Of a stretch of DNA of 64,000 nucleotides, positions 1 to 8,273 are shown piece by piece (the first letter of the stretch is position 1; each line of letters begins with the position of its first letter). The translations under genes were made by a program, and so were the position numbers. This DNA is from Bacteroidota bacterium (GTDB taxonomy: Bacteria; Bacteroidota; Bacteroidia; B-17B0; Aurantibacillaceae). The notes beneath the pieces were generated by a model. The model was not told where the DNA came from and did not search any database. It saw only the letters and a list, made by a program, of their open reading frames with translations. The DNA lies in assembly GCA_018267825.1 (NCBI GenBank), contig JAFDXR010000020.1, positions 1 to 64,000 on the forward strand, read 5' to 3'.

Positions 1-107
1 AGTGGCGGATTTCGGAGCACAAAATTATCAATGTACCACCAAGTTGATTCGAGGTGGAATGTTCAATTAAACACTTCACCCGCCATTGAGCCAAACGCCT
101 GTTGGGT
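1..107 (-). repeat. attC site A, cut by the window edge (cassette C7)
   Basis: The right arm reads CCCGCCATTGAGCCAAACG and ends in GTTGGGT at 101-107. The matching left arm starts with AGTGGCGG at base 1 and is cut by the window. GTTGGGTGTA pairs with TACACCCAAC at the start of the same cassette (828-837). The inner arms are almost the same as those of sites E and G. Confidence 0.8.
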
Positions 108-120
108 GTAGTAATTATTC

Positions 121-381
121 CTACCAACTTATGGATATTATTCCATTTTCATAGTCAACTAAAACTGAATAATCTAAAGACTCTAATTTTTCCTTACAAT
201 ATCTTAAGTCTTTTGAAGTTAGACCTGCGGTTTTGTCATAATCAAATGAATATTTTCCATTTGAAGATTGTTCGGTAATATCCATAAATATTCCATCTAA
301 GACTCTATCGTCTATATAATCTTCGTCTTTGGAATAGTTATTCAAACCATCTGCTGTTAGTCTTGCATCATTTGCATTCAT
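121..381 (-). CDS. Small acidic protein of unknown function (cassette C7, second gene)
   Basis: This 86-residue protein is acidic and soluble, with no signal peptide or membrane segment and no family I recognise. Its ATG at 379-381 overlaps the stop codon of the upstream gene by four bases, so the two are probably translationally coupled. It is the last gene before attC site A, the normal place for a cassette gene. The C-terminal half alternates predicted helix and strand (segments around LRYCKEKLESL and YENGIISISW), suggesting a small alpha/beta fold. With its coiled-coil partner it may act as a two-component module, for example toxin-antitoxin or anti-phage, but nothing in the sequence shows that. 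Confidence 0.65.
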   Translation of the reverse strand: MNANDARLTADGLNNYSKDEDYIDDRVLDGIFMDITEQSSNGKYSFDYDKTAGLTSKDLRYCKEKLESLDYSVLVDYENGIISISW

Positions 382-773
382 ATTTCTGTCTTTTTTAATT
401 GTTTAACATGTTGCTTTATAAGCTCTTTGATTTTATTGATATGTGCTTTATCAGAATTTAATTCAGCGATTTTGTCCCTCGTTTTTTTTATTTCATTTTC
501 TTTTGACTTTATTCTATTGTCAAATGAATTAGATTCCCTTATTTTTTGCTTTCTTTTACTTTCCTTCGCTGTAGGTGTTCTTTGCTTTTTTATTTCTTCT
601 TGAATAGATTTTAGTGTTGTAGATTTTTTATTTTTTAAATCTGTTTTTTCATCTTTTTGTTTATTTAACGTTTGCTGTAATTCTGTTTTTTTTATTTCAA
701 TCTGCTTGATATGCAAGTTTGCTTGATCGATTTTTTCTTCAGCTTCTTGAATAGTTAAATTTTCAATTTTCAT
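378..773 (-). CDS. Coiled-coil protein of unknown function (cassette C7, first gene)
   Basis: The 131-residue product is extremely rich in Lys, Glu, Gln and Ile and should be one long alpha-helical coiled coil (about residues 5-130) with a strongly basic middle containing KRKQK-type stretches, which could contact nucleic acid. There is no signal peptide and no catalytic motif. It is the promoter-proximal gene of its cassette, with about 60 bases between its ATG and the cassette start, and overlaps the next gene by four bases. I do not recognise the family. Composition-driven similarity to many coiled-coil proteins makes homology calls unreliable. Confidence 0.65.
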   Translation of the reverse strand: MKIENLTIQEAEEKIDQANLHIKQIEIKKTELQQTLNKQKDEKTDLKNKKSTTLKSIQEEIKKQRTPTAKESKRKQKIRESNSFDNRIKSKENEIKKTRDKIAELNSDKAHINKIKELIKQHVKQLKKTEI

Positions 774-830
774 ATTTTAAAGTATCTTTATTTGATAAGT
801 TACCACCAAGTTTTTGCGTCCTATTATTAC

Positions 831-1010
831 ACCCAACGGATTGCAAGCTTGCACAGTGCGGTTTTGGAACACTCGTCAACCGAATGTTTTTATTGGAACA
901 CCATGCTTGCTTTTTGCTTACATGAAAATACAACTTTCTGCGAAGCAGGCAAAATTGTAAGCAAAAAACTTATTCGTCCGCCCGCATTGTGCAATTGCTT
1001 GCTGTTACCT
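831..1010 (-). repeat. attC site B (cassette C6), unusually long
   Basis: The left end is ACCCAAC (831-837) and the right end GTTACCT (1004-1010). The arms GCTTGCACAGTGCGG and CCGCATTGTGCAATTGC pair with small bulges. At about 180 bp it is longer than typical attC sites (roughly 60-140 bp). The extra length folds into a second hairpin whose arms TTTTTGCTTACA and TGTAAGCAAAAA are perfect complements. The two ends do not match each other, because each was brought by a different cassette: the right end matches CAGGTAAC at 4074-4081. Confidence 0.8.
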
Positions 1011-1261
1011 GATGCCAGCCGCATTTAGTGAGAACAGTACCAATAGAAGCCAATGTTACTAATTACGAACCCATATGTCTGACAGAAACCGAATGCCACC
1101 TATTAGCAATTTGGAAAATTGCCAGAGCGGGGGAGAACTTGCAAAGCTTTTTTGCGAAATTTTGATTGTGCGGCCAATTTGTGCGTTTTGCAAATGTGCT
1201 TGGCAAGTTATGTGAAGACAAAAATCTACCAGTTCCAATAACTGTGTCCTTTGGAATCGAA
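1011..1261. other. Non-coding 3' part of cassette C6
   Basis: About 250 bases lie between attC site B and the stop codon of the outer membrane protein gene. I see no convincing gene. There is an inverted repeat AACTTGC / GCAAGTT enclosing repeated TTGCAAA-like words (about 1137-1210), which could be a decayed attC arm or the end of an older cassette. Confidence 0.4.
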
Positions 1262-3673
1262 TTAGTGATTGAGTCGATCCTTCTCTTGTTCGTTACTGTT
1301 TGTTTCCCTTGCTGTTATCTTAATTTTGCCAAAGTTGTAATTGATACTTACAACTATACGACGAGTATCTGTAGTAGCACTAAAATTCCAATTTTGATTT
1401 TCAAAATTAACAGATGTACGACCTACATATGAATAAAATAAGTCATTTAGTCCTATACTACAGTCTAAGTTTCCCTTGAGAAATGTTTTTTTAATCGCCA
1501 GAGAAATCATCCATCTAGATTTCAATTGTATTAAGCCTATGTTTTGAGCACTATTGTATAAAGCCGTTACTTCAATTTTAGTATTTTTTGGAGCTATAAA
1601 TGTATTTATTAATGAAGGTGCATATGAAAAAGCTGTTGTTTTAAAAGGTATACTATTTACATCGCCTACAAATTCAATGTATGAAAAAACACTATTTGCT
1701 GTTATGTCCCACCAAGGTTTTAAGCTGTGTTGTATAAATAATGCATAAGAATAGTTATTATTTAACTTCATATTTTTTGTTGTAGCTGTGGTGATTTTTG
1801 TGCTGTCATTTTGTTTTGTATAATAGAGCATAACATTATCTATTCGAGTATATGTAAATGAGTTGGTAATAAGTTCTTTGTAAATATGAGTAAGTTCAAT
1901 AGTGTTACTGTAATGAGGTTGCAGAAAAGGATTTCCTTCGTCATACGAGTATTGATCTCTATAGAATCTAAAGGGATTAAGGTCACTATATTGAGGACGA
2001 TCTATTCGTCTATTTAAATTTAATTGTAGGGTATGGTTATTTGATAAAGAATATTCAATAGACATATTTGGAAACAAATTATAATAGTTTCTTTCAAGTT
2101 TAAATGATTTGATTGTATTTCGACCTAATAAGTTTGTGTTCTCTCCTCTTACTCCAATTTGTAAATTAATTTTTTTAAATGATTTTATGTAATTAAAATA
2201 TATAGCATAAGTTTGTTCAGAATAAGTGTAGTTATTTGTTAGTGATGTATCCTTAGCATAATTGCCTGAAAGGTTGTCTTTTCGTTCAAATAAATAGTTA
2301 TTATTTGTATTAATAAAGCTTGCTTTTGCACCAGATTCAAAAGAAGATTTGGAGTCAATGTTCTTTGAGAAATCTATTTTTGAAGCAAATATTTCTGTAG
2401 TGTTTAAATTATCACTACGGTAGATATTTGCGGGGAGAATCTCTTTATTATTGGCGTCTAAGAAATAATTCTGAATATTACTAGAATAATTTTCAGATAA
2501 TCTTGTGTAATCGGAAGTGAAATTTAGAACGGTTCCTGTCGTATCAAAATGATGTTCTGCATTAATATTGTAGTTATTTGTTTTCCACTTATCAGGTGTA
2601 TAGACAATGGCATTTAGATGTTCGAAACCCAAATTATTATATTGCGTAATTGTATTTGTTCCATTACCATTAGAATTATATGAACCAGGACCACCATCAA
2701 TTTTAAACCCTATAATATTATTTTTATTAATAAACCAATCAACACCAAAGTTATAGGTGAAGCTGTTATCTAAATCCTTGATTGTATTAACCGAATTAAA
2801 CTCTGTGATAGATGAATCAGAGCCAAACTTTTTATTAAATTTTTCATTTCTTTGATAATATCCATTGTTGTAATCTAAATTAGAAAATAAAGCTATTTTG
2901 TTGGTTTTATAATTAAGTGATATTCCTGACATAGATCTAGCATAAAACCCTTGCGAACTGGATGTATAAATACTTCCACTAAAACCAATAAGTTTTGTTT
3001 TTTTTGTTTTGATATTTATTACCCCAGCTGTACCAGAAGCATCATATTTAACGGGAGGATTTTTTAATAATTCTATTTTTTCAACCAATTCAGCATTCAT
3101 ACTTTTAAGCATGTTTATTAACTGAACATTTGTAAGCTGCTGCGGTCTCCCATCAATCATAATTATTGCACCCGATTTTCCATTTAATAATATCACATTG
3201 TTATCAATACTTACACCTGGTAGCTTGGATAGAAGATCATAAACAGTATTACCCTTTGCTAAAGGGCTGTTTTCGATATTTATAATAATATTTCCATTTT
3301 TAAATTCAATATTTTTTTGAATGGCTGAAACGGAAATCTCATTTAAATTATTTCCTTGTTGTTTCAATGTAATATTTAATAAATCAATGACAGATGTCGT
3401 GTCTAAATTTATCATACTACTATACAGAGGTGCAAACCCAACAGCTGTAATTTTAAGAAAATAAATACCTTTATGAAGATTTTGAATTAAACAACTGCCA
3501 TTGTAGTCTGCAATATTACCGCCAATTAACGAACTATCATTTGAGTTTAAAACTCCAATTACAGCAAATGGAATGGGTGTTTGTGTTGAATCAACTATTT
3601 TACACTTTATTATCTGTCCTGATACAGATTTAATCATAAAAAGAGAAAAGAATATCAATAAAGAATATTTCAA
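1262..3673 (-). CDS. TonB-receptor-like outer membrane beta-barrel protein (cassette C6)
   Basis: The product is 803 residues. Residues 1-19 form a signal peptide ending KSVSGQ. Residues 20-110 look like a carboxypeptidase-regulatory-like beta-sandwich (VDSTQTPIPFAVIGVL, GSCLIQNLHKGIYFLKI). A plug-like domain follows at about 115-225 with LSKLPGVSIDNN and IDGRPQQL, and the rest is a large Tyr/Asn-rich outer membrane barrel. This matches the Bacteroidota 'outer membrane beta-barrel family', related to TonB-dependent receptors. No classical TonB box is evident, so transport is not assured and the substrate is unknown. The start is TTG, because no ATG lies upstream of the signal peptide. It is a very large gene for an integron cassette and has long non-coding DNA on both sides. 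Confidence 0.85.
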   Translation of the reverse strand: MKYSLLIFFSLFMIKSVSGQIIKCKIVDSTQTPIPFAVIGVLNSNDSSLIGGNIADYNGSCLIQNLHKGIYFLKITAVGFAPLYSSMINLDTTSVIDLLNITLKQQGNNLNEISVSAIQKNIEFKNGNIIINIENSPLAKGNTVYDLLSKLPGVSIDNNVILLNGKSGAIIMIDGRPQQLTNVQLINMLKSMNAELVEKIELLKNPPVKYDASGTAGVINIKTKKTKLIGFSGSIYTSSSQGFYARSMSGISLNYKTNKIALFSNLDYNNGYYQRNEKFNKKFGSDSSITEFNSVNTIKDLDNSFTYNFGVDWFINKNNIIGFKIDGGPGSYNSNGNGTNTITQYNNLGFEHLNAIVYTPDKWKTNNYNINAEHHFDTTGTVLNFTSDYTRLSENYSSNIQNYFLDANNKEILPANIYRSDNLNTTEIFASKIDFSKNIDSKSSFESGAKASFINTNNNYLFERKDNLSGNYAKDTSLTNNYTYSEQTYAIYFNYIKSFKKINLQIGVRGENTNLLGRNTIKSFKLERNYYNLFPNMSIEYSLSNNHTLQLNLNRRIDRPQYSDLNPFRFYRDQYSYDEGNPFLQPHYSNTIELTHIYKELITNSFTYTRIDNVMLYYTKQNDSTKITTATTKNMKLNNNYSYALFIQHSLKPWWDITANSVFSYIEFVGDVNSIPFKTTAFSYAPSLINTFIAPKNTKIEVTALYNSAQNIGLIQLKSRWMISLAIKKTFLKGNLDCSIGLNDLFYSYVGRTSVNFENQNWNFSATTDTRRIVVSINYNFGKIKITARETNSNEQEKDRLNH

Positions 3674-4074
3674 ATGAATTTATTTAAGTCGTACGATTAA
3701 GTTTTCCGTAATTATTTAATAAATGTTTTTTAATCACTAATATTATGCTAATATCGTAATTCTAAGTTCATTTCAATAAATAATTTAGAAATAAATACCG
3801 CACGCCTGTGGCTTCTGCGCCTTTGACTGAACGGACGTGAGATGCGCAAAAAAGTGCTGAAAGCACACCTTATTGTGTGGGGAGGTAATTTAGCTTATTT
3901 GGTTTTTGCCTGCCTTTTGCAAAAACAAATGTGCTAAATTATGGGATAGCAAAAACGGCTTTTTCAAGCCGATAAAACAGTTTGGATTTCACATACAGGT
4001 CTAGCGAGTTTAGTGAGGTCGAACTGAAGTTTTGTGTCTAAAGTTAAAGTTTGATTTTTCTGTCGGCTGGTTGC
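3674..4074. other. Non-coding 5' part of cassette C6
   Basis: About 400 bases without a supported gene separate the TTG start of the outer membrane protein from attC site C. It contains the hairpin CGGCTTTTTCAAGCCG near 3956-3971 and scraps that look like degenerate coding or attC sequence. It may hold the promoter of the outer membrane protein gene, but I see no clear TAnnTTTG element in a good position. Confidence 0.35.
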
Positions 4075-4264
4075 AGGTAACGGTTTGGGTATTTATGAAG
4101 GGCGGAAAATCAACGAACAAATGTTGAGTTTTGCACTTCAGCAAGCCGAAGCCGTTTTATTTTGCTAAATTACAAAAAAGCAAATAAAAACGGCGAAGGC
4201 GAAATAGTAGTACAAAAGTTGAGGATTAGATTTCAGCCCGCCTTTCATAAATACCTTGTTAGCG
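4075..4264 (-). repeat. attC site C (cassette C5), unusually long
   Basis: The left end is AGGTAAC (4075-4081) and the right end GTTAGCG (4258-4264). The arms GGGTATTTATGAAGGGCGG and CCGCCTTTCATAAATACC pair closely. About 190 bp long, it carries an extra inner hairpin near 4150-4195 with arms GCCGTTTTATTTTGC and GCAAATAAAAACGGC. The right end GTTAGCGGC pairs with GCCGCTAAC at the start of cassette C5 (5409-5417). Confidence 0.82.
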
Positions 4265-4298
4265 GCACACCCTTTTCTATTCATGTTAAGGATGTAAC

Positions 4299-4745
4299 TT
4301 ATACAAATTTACTGATTAAACTGTCTAACGAATACTTTCCACTTCCTGTTAGCAGCAGAGCGACGCAAATTCCAATAACTAAAAGATGATATTCAAATCC
4401 TTCTCCCTTTTGAGCACCAAACCAATTCATAAAGAACCCAAACTTATAATTTGTTGTGATAATTGCTCCTATCATAATTATTATAAATAGTAAAGCACAG
4501 ATTCTGCTACTAAATCCAATAATAAACGCAATGGAGCAAAAAAATTCAATGAAGATTATAAGCAAAGCAATTACCCACGGTAGTTTCATCGTATCTGTAA
4601 AATAACTCATAGTGCCTTTAAAACCATAACCACCAAATAGACCAAATAACTTTTGCATTCCGTGTGGAAGCATTACTGTACCAAGTATCAGTCTAAGAAT
4701 TAACCCAGTCCATGAGTTGTCTGAAAAAAAGAATAGCTGTTTCAT
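4299..4745 (-). CDS. DoxX family membrane protein (cassette C5)
   Basis: This is a 148-residue inner-membrane protein with four hydrophobic segments. The N-terminal LRLILGTVMLPHGMQKLFG is the DoxX-type motif, with the conserved helix-loop containing HGxQKLFG. A longer reading frame exists, but the ATG at 4743-4745 is preferred because the family motif follows it at the usual distance. DoxX proteins are associated with redox and thiol stress, with no settled biochemical activity. It lies 55 bases downstream of a Crp/Fnr regulator, a pairing common in Bacteroidota that suggests control by that regulator. No terminator is visible before attC site C. Confidence 0.88.
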   Translation of the reverse strand: MKQLFFFSDNSWTGLILRLILGTVMLPHGMQKLFGLFGGYGFKGTMSYFTDTMKLPWVIALLIIFIEFFCSIAFIIGFSSRICALLFIIIMIGAIITTNYKFGFFMNWFGAQKGEGFEYHLLVIGICVALLLTGSGKYSLDSLISKFV

Positions 4746-4800
4746 GTCTTGTTTTTTATGCAAAAGAAATAGCAAAAAAAACAAAAAACGTTAATGTAGA

Positions 4801-5388
4801 TTAAGAAAGTGATGTCGCTCTTTTCTTTCTTAAAACACTTAAAAATTCCGGGCTGATTCCCAAGTAAGATGCAATAAGTTTTTGAGAAATCCTCAATTCA
4901 AGGTTGGGGTATTTGGCTTTAAAATGAAGATATTTTTCTTCTGCCGTAAGCGAGAGGTTTTGCATAATTCGTTGTTGAAGGGCTATAAATCCATTTTGCC
5001 AACGGGCATTTGAAAATTTTTCAAATTTAGGTATCTGTTGATGCAATAAATCATAGTTTGACTTGCTAATTTGAAATACTGTTGTTTCTTCAATTGCTTG
5101 TAAGAAATAAAATGATGGTTTACAGTGGAGAAAGCTGTCTAAATCCACAACCCACCAGTCCTCCAATGCAAATTTTATTATTGATTCAGTCCCTTTATCA
5201 TCAACATATCCCACTTTAAGGCATCCAGAATTTACAAAATAATCATATCGGCAAATGTCGCCAGTCCTTAATAGATATTTCTTTTTTTCTATCACTTTAA
5301 ATTCCAAAAGAGAAATGAAGAAATCAACCTCTTCGTTGGTGAGCTTTATGTCTCTTGATATATTTGATATGATCAAATCAAAGTTCAT
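4801..5388 (-). CDS. Crp/Fnr family transcriptional regulator (cassette C5)
   Basis: The 195-residue protein has a cyclic-nucleotide-binding-like beta-barrel at about residues 25-125 (LLRTGDICRYDYFVNSG, IKFALEDWWVVD), a long dimerisation helix and a C-terminal winged helix at about 160-195 (QKLIASYLGISPEFLSVLRK). The Cys residues are not arranged as an Fnr iron-sulfur ligand set, so oxygen sensing is not supported and the ligand is unknown. It precedes doxX. Only about 28 bases separate its ATG from the cassette start, so it probably depends on transcription from upstream cassettes or from a promoter inside attC site D. Confidence 0.88.
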   Translation of the reverse strand: MNFDLIISNISRDIKLTNEEVDFFISLLEFKVIEKKKYLLRTGDICRYDYFVNSGCLKVGYVDDKGTESIIKFALEDWWVVDLDSFLHCKPSFYFLQAIEETTVFQISKSNYDLLHQQIPKFEKFSNARWQNGFIALQQRIMQNLSLTAEEKYLHFKAKYPNLELRISQKLIASYLGISPEFLSVLRKKRATSLS

Positions 5389-5410
5389 GAATGCGTCTGT
5401 TGTGGGTTGC

Positions 5411-5543
5411 CGCTAACGGAAAAAGGCTTTGCGAAGTTGGGGCATTAAAGGCACAAATGTTCAATAAAGCACAAAAGCTCAATAGAATTACCAATGTTCA
5501 AATTTAGCAGTTCTGCCCCAATTTCGCAAAACCCTTGTTGGCG
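5411..5543 (-). repeat. attC site D (cassette C4)
   Basis: CGCTAAC (5411-5417) and GTTGGCG (5537-5543) bound a 133-bp inverted repeat with arms GGCTTTGCGAAGTTGGGGC and GCCCCAATTTCGCAAAACC. The loop contains the word GCACAAATGTTCAAT, which recurs in sites A, E and G in variant form. The right end GTTGGCGGT pairs with ACCGCCAAC at 8987-8995. Confidence 0.88.
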
Positions 5544-5584
5544 GTTAGTGGCTTTTGTTGTCCACTGTTGGTCGTTTGTTTGCC

Positions 5585-5620
5585 TAAAATAAAAAGGGCA
5601 AACTTCTAATGTGTTTGCCC
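5585..5620 (-). terminator. Rho-independent terminator after oleate hydratase
   Basis: Read on the minus strand, an 8-bp stem (GGGCAAAC / GTTTGCCC, 9-base loop) is followed by a run of T with one A. It lies 27 bases beyond the oleate hydratase stop codon and inside the same cassette. Confidence 0.85.
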
Positions 5621-5646
5621 CTGTATTGTTTTTACAAGTTTCAATT

Positions 5647-7242
5647 CTAACTTCTGTATGAAGTATGAATTGCTTTTGCCAAAACGTCCGGGCGTTTCCA
5701 ATAGTGAGTAACAGGCGCCACTTCTTTATTCAAATTCAAAAGCGTATAAACCGCTTGTCTTGCTGCACGAACCGAATATTCTTCCGTGAAAACCATATCT
5801 TCAGGTATTTCTACAAACTGGCTAATCATTGCTAAGTTGGTAGAACCTTCTGGGACCACAAAGGGGCGGTCGGCTTTAGCGTGCGGTTGAAACAACGCAT
5901 CAATGTAAGGCATCATACAAGGAATAACATTGATAACGCTATCTTTTATTTCTTGTTCGTGTTCTTCAAAATGCAAATGATGAATCAACTCCGTCAAAAT
6001 TTCTTCGCCCGTGCAATCAATCATCGGCTTTTTAATAAAGTCCCCGATTTTATCAGGAAATAATCCGTAGCCCCAAAGAATGGTAGTATCATCGCCTTGC
6101 GCTTTGAAATGCGGTTGTGCAGCCACCACAATTGACATCCGCCACGATGAATCTTTAAATGTCATCAAAGCTCCGCTGCCGGGTTTGTTTCCAGTGTATT
6201 CTTCAATAAGTTTCAGAAATTTATTTCCTTTGAATGTTGGTGTGAAAGAATACCATTTTGTTTCGTCAGGTTTGGTAAAGAACGGGTCGGGATTACCCAA
6301 CTTGCCGGGTTTCTTGTTGGCAATTTTACGCCATAATGCAAAACTTGGCGGATTTGAAGGCAAGTATTTTGCAGGCGTGTTATAATCGCCGTTATTAGAA
6401 TTGTCTGTAATACATCCGTTGGTAAAGAATACCAAATCGCCTTCATTCACGGTTATTTTCTCTGTGTTTCCTTCTGCATTGATGCATTCTATTTCCGTTA
6501 CGGTAATGCCATCATTATCGGCAAAATCCAAATCGGTAACGGTTTTTCTTAATGAAAAGTCCACTTTATGCTGGTCCAGAAATGCCTTCAGCGGTAAGAT
6601 AACGGATTCATATTGGTTGTATGGTGTTCTGGTAACGCCTTCGAGTGTTTCGATTCTTGAAAATTCCAACAGCATACGTTTCATATAGCGCTGAAATTCA
6701 AAAATGCTGCTCCATTCCTGCCAGGCGAAAGTGGTTTGCCACATATACCAGAAGTTGGTCGTAAAAAAATGATCGTCAAACCAATCACGAATGGTAATGT
6801 TGTCTAAATCATTTTCATCGGCAAAAAACAATTTCAAAAATTTCATCCGGTCCTGAGTGTTGAAACCCATATCCGTTACAGGTAAAATGTTTCCGTTCTT
6901 GTCAATCAATCGAGCTTTTGCCTTTGTCGGATTCGCGTGGTCAAATGCCAGAATTTCGTCTTTTACTGAAATGTTCGGGACATCCAGAGAGGGGATACGG
7001 GATGTTAATTCCCAAAAATTTTCATAGGTTTCTTCGTTGAGCATACGCCCGCCACGACAAATAAATCCTTTTTCTTTTGTTCCTGCACCATCGTTGCTAC
7101 CTCCCAAAATCGGCAGGGCTTCAATGATGTGTATGTTTTCGCCTTTAAATCCAGCATCTTCCAAAAGATAAACTGCTGCGGAAAGACTTGCCAAACCGCC
7201 TCCTACTAAGTAAGCGTGTTTTGTTGAATTGTTTGCACTCAT
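5647..7242 (-). CDS. ohyA: Oleate hydratase, FAD-dependent (cassette C4)
   Basis: The 531-residue protein belongs to the oleate hydratase (myosin-cross-reactive antigen, MCRA) family, which adds water to the cis-9 double bond of unsaturated fatty acids such as oleate to give 10-hydroxystearate. The FAD-binding site is YLVGGGLASLSAA at residues 11-23, followed by IIEALPILGGSNDG, the family RGGRMLNEETYENFW segment and DIRDWF-like substrate-lid motifs. Length is normal for the family. It is the last gene of a three-gene cassette (regulator, dehydrogenase, hydratase) and is followed by its own terminator. The 42-base gap to the dehydrogenase gene fits one operon. Likely roles are detoxifying host or environmental unsaturated fatty acids or making hydroxy fatty acids. 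It is unusual as integron cargo. Confidence 0.95.
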   Translation of the reverse strand: MSANNSTKHAYLVGGGLASLSAAVYLLEDAGFKGENIHIIEALPILGGSNDGAGTKEKGFICRGGRMLNEETYENFWELTSRIPSLDVPNISVKDEILAFDHANPTKAKARLIDKNGNILPVTDMGFNTQDRMKFLKLFFADENDLDNITIRDWFDDHFFTTNFWYMWQTTFAWQEWSSIFEFQRYMKRMLLEFSRIETLEGVTRTPYNQYESVILPLKAFLDQHKVDFSLRKTVTDLDFADNDGITVTEIECINAEGNTEKITVNEGDLVFFTNGCITDNSNNGDYNTPAKYLPSNPPSFALWRKIANKKPGKLGNPDPFFTKPDETKWYSFTPTFKGNKFLKLIEEYTGNKPGSGALMTFKDSSWRMSIVVAAQPHFKAQGDDTTILWGYGLFPDKIGDFIKKPMIDCTGEEILTELIHHLHFEEHEQEIKDSVINVIPCMMPYIDALFQPHAKADRPFVVPEGSTNLAMISQFVEIPEDMVFTEEYSVRAARQAVYTLLNLNKEVAPVTHYWKRPDVLAKAIHTSYRS

Positions 7243-7284
7243 ATAATATTTTGTTTTTGATAGTTTGAAAAAAATTACTCTCTT

Positions 7285-8181
7285 TTATTTAAGAAAATCT
7301 TTGTCCTTGTAGGCAGGATTAGGGTATTTATAAAAACCTTCGCCTGTTGATATGCCTAATTTCCCTTTATCCATAAACTGTTCTTTAAGCGTTGCTACCG
7401 CTTTTATTTTTACCGGGTTTTGTGTAGCCTCCGCTTCCATTTTATTGATGTTGTATGCTGTGGTAATACCTACCACATCCAAAATTCCGAAAGGACCAAT
7501 AGGCGCTCCTGTTGCCACCATCCAAGTTTTATCAATGGTTTCAATATCTGACACTTCGTTTACCCAAAGATTCATTGCTGCATTTAATAAAGGAACGAGC
7601 AATGAGTTTACAATATAGCCGGGTTGTTCTTTGTAAATTGGCAATGCAACCATTCCTATTTGTTTTGCAAATTCTAACACGTCATCAAATGTTTTTTGTG
7701 ATGTGCGAGCGTGCTTCATTACTTCGCCTGTGTTATGTTTCCAAATTTCATTGGCAAAATGTAACGCCACAAATTTTTCGGGACGACCTGTTGCATCAGC
7801 AAATTGGCTTGGCAATAATGTAGAAGAATTGGTTGCAAAAATTGTTTTTTCGGGAGCTACTTTAGATAGTTTATTGTAAAAATCAGTTTTGATTGCAGGA
7901 TTTTCGGGAACAGCTTCCACCAATAAATCTGCGTCTTTTACGGCTTCTGCCAAATCAGAAGTATAGCTAAGTCTTAACTTAGTAGCATCTAATTGCTCTT
8001 GCGTTGCTTTGAGGTCGTTTTTAAACGCTTCGCTCAAAACATCAAACTTGGATTTTGCTTTTTCCAAAACCTCATCGTTGATGTCATACAGGGTTACATT
8101 AAATCCGTGAAATGCTGTTTGAAACGCAATTTGGTAGCCCAAAACTCCGCTACCTGCGACTGTTACATTTTTGTATCCCAT
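7285..8181 (-). CDS. 3-hydroxyacyl-CoA dehydrogenase-like NAD-dependent dehydrogenase (cassette C4)
   Basis: The 298-residue protein has the N-terminal Rossmann fold with VAGSGVLGYQIA (GxGxxG at residues 10-15) and an Asp (LYDIN) that prefers NAD. The NSSTLLPS and HFANEIWKHNTGEVM segments contain the Ser, His, Glu and Asn typical of the 3-hydroxyacyl-CoA dehydrogenase family. The helical C-terminal domain has GPIGPFGILDVVG. It resembles 3-hydroxybutyryl-CoA dehydrogenases in size. Placed directly before oleate hydratase, it may instead oxidise the secondary alcohol that enzyme makes (10-hydroxy to 10-oxo fatty acid), since long-chain secondary alcohol dehydrogenases of this superfamily are known. 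That is inference. A large inverted repeat lies 44 bases upstream of its start. Confidence 0.88.
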   Translation of the reverse strand: MGYKNVTVAGSGVLGYQIAFQTAFHGFNVTLYDINDEVLEKAKSKFDVLSEAFKNDLKATQEQLDATKLRLSYTSDLAEAVKDADLLVEAVPENPAIKTDFYNKLSKVAPEKTIFATNSSTLLPSQFADATGRPEKFVALHFANEIWKHNTGEVMKHARTSQKTFDDVLEFAKQIGMVALPIYKEQPGYIVNSLLVPLLNAAMNLWVNEVSDIETIDKTWMVATGAPIGPFGILDVVGITTAYNINKMEAEATQNPVKIKAVATLKEQFMDKGKLGISTGEGFYKYPNPAYKDKDFLK

Positions 8182-8224
8182 TGCTTTTTAATTTAAAAGT
8201 TAATACAGCAAAGTTCGGCATACA

Positions 8225-8254
8225 TTTTAGGATAGTTTTTCATCTATCTTAAAA
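8225..8254 (-). promoter_or_regulatory. Candidate Crp/Fnr operator before the dehydrogenase-hydratase operon
   Basis: The arms TTTTAGGATAG (8225-8235) and CTATCTTAAAA (8244-8254) match at 10 of 11 positions around an 8-base spacer. The repeat sits between the regulator gene and the operon. A weak -7 element (CAAAGTTC on the plus strand, 8209-8216) places its centre roughly 35-40 bases before transcription, a position used by activating Crp-type proteins. Confidence 0.55.
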
Positions 8255-8273
8255 AATGATTTTGACAATAAAA

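Noticed and set aside
792-1028. Plus-strand 78-codon open frame
   Set aside because: It lies wholly inside attC site B and is opposite to the cassette genes. Its codons follow the arms of the repeat, so it is a chance frame.
1166-1432. Plus-strand 88-codon frame
   Set aside because: Mostly antisense to the outer membrane protein gene; composition is that of a shadow frame.
4162-4389. Plus-strand 75-codon open frame
   Set aside because: It overlaps attC site C and the end of the DoxX gene and has no family resemblance.
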